A stretch of 64,000 bases of DNA from Anastatus disparis (taxonomy: Eukaryota > Arthropoda > Insecta > Hymenoptera > Eupelmidae), in NCBI GenBank assembly GCA_017163975.1, contig JAFFSR010000292.1, positions 193,501 to 257,500 on the forward strand. The letters are read 5' to 3'. This document shows positions 56,201 to 64,000 of the stretch, one piece after another. Numbering within the stretch: the first letter of the stretch is position 1; each line of letters starts with the position of its first letter. The position numbers and the translations under genes were made by a program. The notes beneath the pieces were generated by a model. That model was not told the DNA's origin. It searched no databases and saw nothing but the letters and a program-made list of their open reading frames with translations.

Positions 56201-56362
56201 TCCTGGACTGTTGAAGGTGAAGCATTGTCTTCAACAGATCGATCAGGAACCACCTCAGGATCTGGAACACTAATTTCTGCTGGGTTCGAGAAATACATCT
56301 GCTGCACTAACTCTCTCACAGCTTCTCTTATATGCTCTTCAGATGTTGGATTCTCTTCATAA
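53282..56362 (-). pseudogene. Gypsy-type (Ty3) LTR-retrotransposon pol: protease tail, RT, RNase H, integrase
   Basis: Read from high to low coordinates. Positions about 56340-55980 hold a protease-like tail with a LGMDF motif near 56010-55995. RT spans 55767 to about 55100, with the KPNGKYRLCVDFQDVNK and KIDLEQAYFR motifs (the latter containing a catalytic Asp) and then a YLGD where YxDD is expected, so one catalytic Asp is lost. RNase H lies at about 55098-54600 with GDASDYAIGAVL and a YTDHSAL motif. An H-H-C-C region is degraded around 54330-54180. The integrase core (54079-53282) has VTDNGKEF and a PYHPQANPIERTNRTLK block, then a C-terminal chromodomain-like or GPY/F-type tail. At least six stops or frameshifts break it. 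The protein order protease-RT-RNase H-integrase identifies the Ty3/gypsy class. LTRs are not defined. Confidence 0.85.
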
Positions 56363-56476
56363 TTCTGAGGTTTCTCATGATCTCGGTTTATACTCTGACC
56401 AGGTACTTTATCACATTGTCTCTCTCTTACTATTTCTAGTTCTGTTTTTCTTGTATCTTTTATTTCTGTCTCTTTT

Positions 56477-57403
56477 GCTTTCTCATAGAGAAAGCATTGT
56501 ATCGATAAAAAATTTTTTTTTTTATTTTTTTATCAATTTGTACACATTTAGACTCAGGGAGTCCAAAAAAGTGGTTTCCAGAAAATGTCTGTATGTGTGT
56601 GTGTGTGTGTATGAATTCAGTACGCCAAAAATATCTCGAGAACTACTCGATGGATTTGCTTCAAATTTTGCATGCAATTTATTTTTTTGTCTAACTGGGG
56701 GGGGAGCTATTGAAAATTGATCTTTTTAGTTCAGTTTTTTTTATAGAGCCATTTTAAGAATTTAAAAAAAAAATTGATTTTTCATATTTTTGGTATTTTA
56801 CGTAAAATACTCGAAGAATTTTCTTGAAAATTTGTATGGACAAAACTTTTACTAACTGATTTTCGTAGCGCACTTTTGATTTTAAAGCTATTTAAAAATT
56901 AAAAAAAAAAATTTTTCCTTCATTTTTCTTTTATTTTATGAAAACCATTCGATAGATTTGCTCCAAAATTTGTATGTAAGTTATTTGCTTTTATTTAAGG
57001 AAAATTAGGTTTGGAAAACTCATTTCTTTAGCGCAGTTTAAATTTTACAGCATTTAGAAAATTCAAAAAAAATGTTTATTTTTCATTTTTTTTTTATATT
57101 ACACAAAAACCATTCGTTAGATTTGCTCGAAAATCATTATGCAAATTATTCGTTATTGCTTTAATAAAACAAGCTTTGGAAAACTTATTTTCTAAGCGCA
57201 GTTTTAATTTAAGAGAATTTTGAAAATTAAAAAAAAAAAATTTTTTTGGGTCTTATGTAAACTGCCTTGTTAAAATAATAAAAACATTTAAAAACTAATT
57301 TTTTGGCATACTGTTAATTTTATAGCATTTTTAAAATTAAAAAAAAATTTTTTTTTATTATTTTTTTTTCTATTTTAGGAAAAGCATTCGATATGTGGAT
57401 TCA
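56477..57403. mobile_element. Hairpin-ended repeat with internal tandem units, copy b
   Basis: It begins with the perfect hairpin GCTTTCTCATAGAGAAAGC (56477-56495). The reverse complement of the copy-a landmarks follows: GACTCAGGGAGTCC-type word (about 56550), TACTCGATGGATTTGCT, TTTTGTCTAACTGG, then several CATTCGATAGATTTGCTCC units with Lys-codon-rich A/T filler. It is therefore an inverted copy of 24650-26001. Its left side cuts into the gypsy remnant and its right side abuts the transposase-like gene at 57404, which it truncates. Confidence 0.75.
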
Positions 57404-58714
57404 TCAACAAGATTTCGATTCGATTTGTGGATTCATCAACAAGAAGTTTCAAAGTAATTTTATTAAGAGCATGACGAAGCTGTCCGCCTTCTAATAATAT
57501 TTCCAATCTTAACTTATGAATAAACGATGCGTTTAATTGAGTTTTTTTGCTATAAAGAAAAAATTTGTAAGATTAAACTCTAGTGCGGACAACTCAAGAA
57601 AACCACCAAAATATTATACATACAAAGTTATAATAAAAACTTTCAATATATCGTATTTTAAGGTTAGGTTTGTCGAGTTTGATATCTAATTTCCAATCCA
57701 AGCTCATAAAAAAATAACAAGTCCAAATGATTTTTTATTTTAACAAAAATTATTGTACTAATATAACTTTAGTGCGGACAAGTCATTATATTTGTTTAAT
57801 TTAAGAATTTAAAAAGATATCGATAAAATAAAAAAAGCAAAACTCGATTGCTGCAGCTCCGACATGCCGTTAAACAATGGCAATGAATATGCTCCTATTC
57901 CAGTTGCACATTCTATAGTTTTGAAAGAAGAATATGAAAGTCTGGAATTTGTTTTAAAAAAATTGAAATACGACGAATATAAATGGTTGCTATGTGGTGA
58001 TTTAAAGATTATAACCATTTTGTCAGGGCAGCAAAGTGGTTTTACGAAGTACCCATGTTTTTTGTGTGAGTGGGATCAACATTATGTAAAAAAGATTGGC
58101 CGTGTAGAGATAATTTAGAGATAGGCTCTAAAAATATCTTGAAAAAAAATTTATTATCAGTTGAAAAGATTTTGCTTCCACCACTTCACGTCAAACTAGG
58201 TTTGATTAAACAATTTGTAAAGGTCATGAAAGTGCAAAATAGCGCTGCTTTTGACTACCTGTTTGAAAAATTTCCAATATTGTCTGAAACAAAAGTAAAT
58301 GAAGGAGTATTTGATGGTCCACAAATTAGAGCTTTATTTAGCGATGAGCATTTTGAAGAAATAATGACGGATACAGAAAAAGAAGCGTGGCAAAGTTTCA
58401 GAGAGATAAGTACATTATTTTTAGGCAATAAAAAAACTCCAGGATATAAAAAACTTGCGGAAAGAATGGTAACAGTTTTTCAAAAGATGAAATGCTTGAT
58501 GAATTCAAAACTCCATTTTATGGACTCACATACTGAATACTTTATTGTAAATTTAGGTGATTTTAGCGAAGAACAGGGGGAAAGAATGCATCAAGACTTA
58601 AAAGACTTTGAAAAGAGATATCAAGGAGTATGTGATCAAAATATGCTAGCGGACTACTGCTGGGACTTAAAGCGCGATACCAAACTGTGTCATAAAAGGA
58701 CATCAATTCTTTGA
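57404..58714 (+). pseudogene. Second copy of the transposase-like arthropod family, interrupted by a MITE
   Basis: The gene starts abruptly after the hairpin-ended repeat. A ~30-bp piece (TGTGGATTCATCAACAAGA) is duplicated at the junction. It reads RFVDSSTRSFKVILL up to TTAA (57463-57466), is interrupted by the MITE 57467-57869, and resumes at 57870 with LNNGNEYAPIPVAHS. If the MITE and one TTAA are removed the codons join in frame. It continues through CGDLKIITILSGQQSGFTKY and PCFLCEWDQ, where a frameshift occurs (about 58085-58110). Then follow NILKKNLLSVEKILLPPLHV, GVFDGPQIRALF, and finally FMDSHTEYFIVNLGDFSEEQ, HQDLKDFEKRYQG and LADYCWDLKRD, ending at 58714. The N-terminal ~160 residues present in the copy at 30396-31810 are missing. 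Confidence 0.8.
57467..57869. mobile_element. TTAA-flanked 403-bp MITE, family 2 copy b
   Basis: TTAA at 57463-57466 and 57870-57873. The ends GAGCATGACGAAGCTGTCCG and (inward from the right) CGGCATGTCGGAGCTG form ~16-bp imperfect inverted repeats. It is the inverted counterpart of 4446-4847 over the whole length, including CTAGTGCGGACAACTCAAGA and TCATAAAAAAATAACAAGTC. It carries no coding sequence. Confidence 0.92.
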
Positions 58715-59224
58715 TGTTTTGAAACAAAAAAAACGCGTTCTAGTAAACAAAATTAGAACAGTTATGTAGACCATTAAAAAAAATGTAAAATAAAAATACA
58801 AAAAAATAACAACAAATTCCCAAAAAAAAGAAAACAAAATACAAAAAAAAACAAAAAATACAAAAAAATACAAAAAAAAACAAAAAATACAAAAAAAAGG
58901 ATACACAAAAAAAAAGAAAAAAAAGAGGAAATAGAATCTCGCTACCTCCACGTTGGTTATTCCTGGGTACGGCAAAGAGCGAGTAAAGTAATGAAAATGT
59001 TAAAAAATTTTGAATTGATAAGATTGATAAATAAAGTTCAAATATAAGGATATATTCAAAATACCGGAATACTTGTAGTAGAGAGAAAAAACGAATAAAA
59101 TATATAATAAAGCTTTGTGATTTAAACCAAACAGGATTGATATAATATATGTGAGTTGGAAGATAAATGCTATACATGAAGTATAAGTATATATACCTTT
59201 AGAATCATAAAAAAAGTTTCTGTA
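58715..59224. other. Non-coding stretch with an A-rich simple repeat
   Basis: About 58780-58930 consists of ACAAAAAATACAAAAAA-type simple sequence, whose minus strand gives spurious Phe/Leu-rich frames. The rest has no recognised feature. Confidence 0.5.
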
Positions 59225-60170
59225 CGGTTTCGGAATTTAAATATGAGTTTAAGGTTTATGTTCTTTGAATTTATATGGCTAGTTTTGATAAAAAAGAGTT
59301 TCATTCATTAGAGTTTGTTGACGCATGATTGGAGTGTCCAATTTTTGTCATTCAGGGTTCTAAGTTTGAGATTCATGAATCTGAAATGTTTGGATTCAAG
59401 GTTTGTGAGTTTGAGATTGATAGGCTTGGGGTTCGTAAGTTTACAGATTGGGGCCTGAGATTTAATGGGCTTATTCAATGTTCATAGGGTTACAATTTGA
59501 CTGCTAAGGGATAATAGCATTAAGGTTTTTAGGTTTAGGAGTTCTAAGTTTGGAGATATCGACCTGAGTTTTGTAAGTTTCAGATATGTTTATAGAATTT
59601 AGATCGAAAATTACAGATTTGGAGTGTGTAGATTTGGGGATTTATAGGCTTTGAGTGTGTTACGTTAGGGTTCACGGGTTTCGAGGTAGTAAGATTCAGG
59701 TTTTTAAGTTTGAGGATTGTGAGAAGAGGGATTTAGAGATAAGTTTTGTGGGATTGAGATGTTTGTTTGGTTTATAGTTTATAGGCTTAGACATTTTTAG
59801 CTTAAGGTGTGTGGAATTCGGAGTTTATGGGGTTTGAGTATGTAGGGCTGGGATTTATGGGCTTGAGGCTGTTGGACTTTGGGCGTGTGAGGTTGGGGTT
59901 GTTGGTTTTGGTAATTTAGACCTGAGGTTCATGGGCTTAAGATATGTTGAATAGGGTTGAAAGTTCATAGGTTTAGACATTTTGCGCTCAGGGTGTGTGG
60001 GATGCGGGTTTATGAGGTTTGGGTATGTAGGGCTGGGGTTTATTGGCTTGGGATGTGAGTTTGGGTTTTTAGGAGTTGTGATTTGTTGTTTGGGGTTCAT
60101 TGGTGTAGAATTTGTGGATATGAGACTTCGGGTTAAGGCATTGCGTTTGGGGTGTCGTTTTAAGGGTCGT
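59225..60170. repeat. G/T-rich degenerate minisatellite
   Basis: The plus strand is a loose series of GGGTTTATGG, GGTTTGAG, TTAGGTTT and GGGTTTGTAG words at about 10-25-bp intervals with strong strand asymmetry (G and T on plus). One larger duplication is visible (GGATTTATGGGCTTGAGG near 59850 and GGTTTATTGGCTTGGG near 60035). It resembles the G-rich strand of the 34560-40135 array but with no fixed period. A plus-strand 92-codon frame at 59982-60260 follows from the composition. Confidence 0.65.
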
Positions 60171-60316
60171 AGGGGTGTTTTTTTGCAAATGCGTAAAAAT
60201 CCTCACGTTCTGGAGCAAAATCTCAACGGGTTTGAATTCAGCATCCCAAAAAACATATAGGAGAGGTACAGGTATCTTCCGCAGGCTGTTTTTTAAATTT
60301 GTAGTCCTGTGTTATT

Positions 60317-60529
60317 GATGCTAATCTTGTTTGAAAAGTCTAAAATATTGTTATAAAGCGAAAAATGCAGCGTGAGATAGAGCCGGCGTGAGCATATTTA
60401 TTCATCATTCTTTAGTATTACTTTCTCTGTCGCACTAAAGAAAAATACACATATTTACATCGGCTCTATTACGCGCAGCATTTTTCACTTTACAAAAATA
60501 TTTTAGACTTTTCAAACAAGATTAGCATC
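60317..60529. mobile_element. 213-bp fold-back element
   Basis: GATGCTAATCTTGTTTGAAA at left is mirrored exactly by TTTCAAACAAGATTAGCATC at right. The arms continue through AGTCTAAAATATT and GCATTTTTC words to GAGCCG/CGGCTC before a loop near 60420. No coding sequence. The inversion symmetry extends a few bases beyond (TTAT/ATAA). Confidence 0.78.
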
Positions 60530-60849
60530 GATAATTATTCTACATATATATGTGGCAAGAGTTATTGACAACATTAGAGGTATATTATTGTCTTAATAAA
60601 TTATTAGATTGTAAGTCTTAGGTTAAGTTTTTTTTTTGTCCAATCCTGCGAACAGATATTTTTATATCTCTGCAGGGTTTCCGAGTGTGATATGTAAATA
60701 TTATACTTATAATCTTAATTGGAAATAAATAAATAAAATAAAAAAAAAAAATAAATTGTAAATCCGTGTATATAAAATATTTTATATTCTTCTCTCACCT
60801 GCAGCGCCACCAAGCGGCAAATGGTTCCGACCGCCTCTTAATAATTGGT
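60530..60849. other. Non-coding stretch
   Basis: A/T-rich sequence with a CTCTCACCTGCAGCGCCACC block near 60793. No gene. Confidence 0.35.
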
Positions 60850-60936
60850 TTCGCGAATGCATTTCGGCTTAAATCTTTCTCTCTGATTCTCTCGAATAGA
60901 TTTGTTATGGAGATACAATAAATGCATCACACTCCC
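60850..60936. repeat. ~90-bp dispersed block, second copy
   Basis: Same sequence as 52954-53045. It ends where LINE-C coding begins, so LINE-C inserted next to it or is joined to it by truncation. Confidence 0.7.
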
Positions 60937-62566
60937 TGCGTGAGTACGTTTTTCCTTCTTGTTGGAAGATCTCGTTGGTTACTACAATCAACAAGGTCTC
61001 TTCCCCGCGCATCATGGGTGACATAAGACGGATCTCACTATTGTCTTTCATGTCCAAGGTTCTTGAGCGTCTTTTATATGATCAACTGTATTATTACTTG
61101 ACTACAAGACAACTACTCGACGTACATCAGATCGGATTTAGGACTGGACATAGCACTCAGACCGCACTTCTTAAATTGACCAAGGACATTAGATTTAATA
61201 TAGACAGACGCTATGTGACTATGCTCCTGTTATTTGACTTTAGCAAGGCATTTGATACAGTAGGTCACACCACTTTACTCCGCAAGCTGTGTTCTCTAGA
61301 TATATCGCAGACTGTTGTCAGATGGTTCGGTTCCTATTTGTCCGATAGTTGTCAGGCTGTAATTGATGCTGCTGGTAACCAATCAGATCTTGTCTCTCTG
61401 AATACTGGTGTTCTTCAAGGCTCTGTTCTTGAGCCTCTCCTTTTTTCAATTTATATTAATGATGTGGCTACTGATTTTCACTCTAATGTTCAGTATCTTA
61501 TATATGCTGATGATCTGCAGGTGTATGTACACTTACCGATTGCTCAGCTTGATTTTTACACTTCTCTTATGAGTGATCATGCTTTACTGATTTCAAGTTG
61601 GGCTTCGAGTAATCACCTAAACTTGAATTTGAGCAAAACTAAAGCCATTAATCATTGGATCTTATTACTATATTAATATGCTATCTGCACTGCCGATAAT
61701 TGGTGTTCCAATTGATGGTAACAGCATCAAGTTTGAGTCATCTGTCCGTAATCTGGGAGTGTGGTTGGATAGTAAATTAAACTGGAGAGATCCCATTACA
61801 AATGTGTGCAGTAGGTCTTACTCACTTCTACATAGGCTTAATTTTTTTAGAAAGAGCACTACTCTCGCACTACGTAAGCACCTCATTCAAACACTCCTGT
61901 TCCCTCTCTTGGATTACTGCTGTCTTGTCTATTCTGATCTATCGGCTGAGCTTGATCTAAGGCTTCAGAGAGTTATTAACTCTGACGTGCGTTACATTTA
62001 TGGTGTAGGTAGGCGCGAACATATTTCTGCTCATAGGTTTTCTCTAGGCTGGTTATCCACAGCGGGTTGTAGAAATTACTTTACTACCACATTTCCGTAC
62101 AAAACATTTTCATCGCGCTCACCTTCCTATCTGTTTTTCAGGTATCTACGGAGCCAGCCTGTGAGGGCTTTGAGGGGTGATATCAGACCATTGATCATTC
62201 CTTTCGCATCCACAGAATATTAACAAAGGTTATTCCTGGTCGCGTCATCGCGGTTATGGAATGATCTAGCAGCATTGAGAGGCTTACCCTCACTGGAACT
62301 ATTTAAATCTGCCTCATTTTCCCACTTCCTATCCTTAGAGCGTGGACCTCTGCCTTCATGAAGAATTTTATTTTCATTGAATGTATAATAATATTCATTT
62401 ATTTTAAAATTTTTATTTGTTTTAAATGAGATTTTTTCTCTCTTTTGTATTTTTATTTTTATTTTTTCTGTTTGTATTATTTTACTGCTTTTGTAATAAT
62501 TTTATTTTGTTGTACAACGTAATGTACATTAATAAATTTAATTATCTATCTATCTATCTCTTCCTT
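60937..62566 (+). pseudogene. LINE-C, 5'-truncated CR1/Jockey-group non-LTR retrotransposon
   Basis: Open from about 60940 with WKISLV...NKVSSPR, then ISLLSFMSKVLERLLYDQL, GFRTGHSTQTALLKL, LLLFDFSKAFDTV (RT motif A), GVLQGSVLEPLLFSIYIND and YADDLQVY (motif C, both Asp kept). A frameshift at about 61660-61680 separates the C-terminal part (61678-62223) with SVRNLGVWLDSKLNW, LRKHLIQTLLFPLLDYCCLVY, and a final WNDLAALRGLPSLELFK segment to about 62362. The 3' end carries AATAAATTTAATTA plus a (TATC)n tail to about 62566, with a small TGTAC...GTACA hairpin before it. It resembles LINE-B but is a different, better-preserved copy. Confidence 0.85.
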
Positions 62567-62932
62567 TTATATGTATTATAGTTTATCCAGTTCTATTCAT
62601 CAGTTACAAACATCGACTCTCTCATATGTATCATATAAAAGTTTGTAAATAATATTTTTTGTTATAAAAAGTTAGAATGTGTGATGCGATTGATTGTGTA
62701 ATTTAATTTTTTATTTTTTAGAATTATATTTGTTTTATTTTTATGAATTATAATCTATAGTGTATTATAATAAGAGTATAATAAGAGTGTATTATAATAA
62801 TATATTGATGGTTTATTTAATGAATTATCATCAGTAAGAGAGTAACAGACAAAGAGGAAACATATTCGGCTGAGAGTAGCAGATGATTTTTCGCGCTGGT
62901 TTTTAATTAATGATGAATTATCAATAAGTCGA
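62567..62932. other. Non-coding stretch
   Basis: A/T-rich with a short run of TATTATAATAAGAGTGTA words near 62760-62805. Nothing assigned. Confidence 0.35.
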
Positions 62933-62933
62933 A

Positions 62934-63606
62934 CAAGGAGAGTGCATTGCATTTGGGTCTTGGATTTTCTTCTAGTTTTGGAATCTTTTTTCTTACATAA
63001 AATCATGAAAGAAGCCGCGTCCAATCGGTCCAACGCTCGATTTTTTCCGAGTTATGAGCAGTTTTGTCTGTTTTGTTAAAAAAATTGCATCTGCTTTATA
63101 ATTTTACAGTTTTTGAACTACTTATTCTAGAAGGTTTTTACTGATTGCATATTAAAGTTGAGATTAAAACCTTTTGATTGAAAAAAAGCGTCCAAAAAGC
63201 TCAAGTTGTTAAAAACGTATGAAGGGATGAAAAATGAAATGAATTTCTGACTAAAATATTGAATTTAATTTCTATACATTTTTTGAGCTAAATATTTGTG
63301 CTATTTTTATTCGCCCATAACTTTTTAACGACTTGAGCTTTTTGGACACGTTTTTTTTTAATTTAAAGGTTTTAATCTCAACTTTGATATGCAATCAGTG
63401 AAAACCTTCTAGAATAAGTAGTTCAAAAACTGTAAAATTATAAAGCAGATGCAATTTTTTCAACAAAACAGACAAAACTGCTCATAACTCGGGAAAAATC
63501 GAGCGTTGGACCGAATGGACGCGGCTTTTTTCATGATTCTATCTAAGAAAAAAGATCCCAAAACTAGAAGAAAATCCAAGACCCAAATGCAATGCACTCT
63601 CCTTGT
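62934..63606. mobile_element. ~673-bp palindromic fold-back element
   Basis: CAAGGAGAGTGCATTGCATT at left mirrors AATGCAATGCACTCTCCTTG at right. Pairing is near-perfect through GGGTCTTGGATTTTCTTCTA, AAAATCATGA, GCGTCC and GAGCAGTTTTGTCTGTTTTG, then CTATTCTAGAAGG and AAAAAGCTCAAGT to a centre near 63270. The ORF on the minus strand inside is a by-product. No clear target duplication at the edges. Confidence 0.85.
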
Positions 63607-64000
63607 AAGTTGTACGCGTTTTTAGCCCGGTATGTGAAACAATTGTATGTGCGAAAAAATGCGACACTGTAGGCCGGCATTTTTACCACGCGTAGCATAA
63701 TATATTATTATTATTTTATTTTTTTCTATTTTGTTGTTTATTATAACCCATAATTTTTTTGGATCATTGCTATTTATTTGTATTTTATTCCTTTCATATT
63801 TATATCTAGCACTGCGTTGTCACGCAGTGAGCACAATAATTGTATTGCTCACTAGTGAGGGAATGTGGTATTTTGTTCACGCAAAACAGGCACCAAAAAT
63901 CGGATTCCGCTCACCTTGTTGAGAAAAATTCTATACTCCACTCATAGCAAAATAAGTCCTCCACTCGATTAAAATCGCTATTAATGATCGATTACGTCGG
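63607..64000. other. Non-coding end of the window
   Basis: It holds a perfect short hairpin CACTGCGTTGTCACGCAGTG (63811-63830). The phrase ACGCGTTTTTAGCCCGGTATG (63615-63635) resembles, on the opposite strand, CATACCCCGGCTAAAAGC at 40691-40708, so a small dispersed repeat is possible. No gene. Confidence 0.4.

Noticed and set aside
58703..59177. Phe/Leu-rich membrane-like proteins
   Set aside because: They are translations of an A-rich simple repeat on the opposite strand.
62755..63033. 92-codon minus-strand ORF
   Set aside because: It is contained largely in the arm of the 673-bp palindrome and has no recognisable motif.

Overview
This is AT-rich eukaryotic DNA, most likely from an arthropod and probably an insect. 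The clues are a group III (bee-venom type) secreted phospholipase A2 exon with good splice sites, spliced transposase genes, piggyBac, CR1/Jockey-like LINEs, a gypsy LTR element, a Helitron, and many TA- or TTAA-flanked MITEs and fold-back elements. A hymenopteran is a reasonable guess but is not proven. There are no bacterial-type operons. The only plausible host coding sequence I can support is the single phospholipase exon at 21348-21685. Almost everything else is transposon or satellite.

Layout. 1-5.8 kb: a decayed minus-strand Helitron (HUH Rep domain, accessory ORFs, Ulp1-like protease) hit by a 402-bp TTAA MITE. 6.0-8.3 kb: two ~1-kb fold-back elements, each lying between TA arrays. 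8.4-12.4 kb: a satellite with a young 429-bp higher-order repeat. 13.3-14.5 kb: an inverted-repeat element with a TA-flanked MITE inside. 16.3-20.1 kb: a decayed, intron-containing Mutator-like transposon with a DEDD exonuclease. 20.7-28.8 kb: the phospholipase exon among fold-back elements and AT-rich repeats. 29.1-40.7 kb: one minus-strand LINE (LINE-A) that appears to be split twice, by a 3.28-kb palindromic DNA transposon and by a 6.8-kb block of palindrome plus minisatellite. 41-46 kb: a nearly complete but decayed plus-strand LINE (LINE-B). 46.4-48 kb: a 5'-truncated piggyBac. 48.4-49.3 kb: a 495-bp tandem duplication. 50.3-56.4 kb: a plus-strand gag fragment and a minus-strand gypsy pol. 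56.5-58.7 kb: a hairpin-ended repeat and a second copy of the transposase-like gene found in the 3.28-kb palindrome. 59-64 kb: a G/T-rich degenerate repeat, a third LINE (LINE-C) and further fold-back elements.

Most notable. (1) The 29575-32854 palindrome has 1046-bp inverted arms and a 3-bp TTA target duplication. Removing it with one TTA restores the LINE-A frame. It carries a ~450-residue transposase-like protein that I recognise only as a recurrent uncharacterised arthropod family, and this context suggests that the family is transposon-borne. (2) A second copy of that gene (57404-58714) is interrupted by a TTAA MITE whose sister copy lies in the Helitron. Taking it out with one TTAA restores the frame exactly. 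(3) Several unrelated-looking families use TTAA or TAA targets, and a piggyBac with a TTAA-flanked end is present. All alignments here were made by eye; identities and boundaries are approximate unless a target duplication is given.
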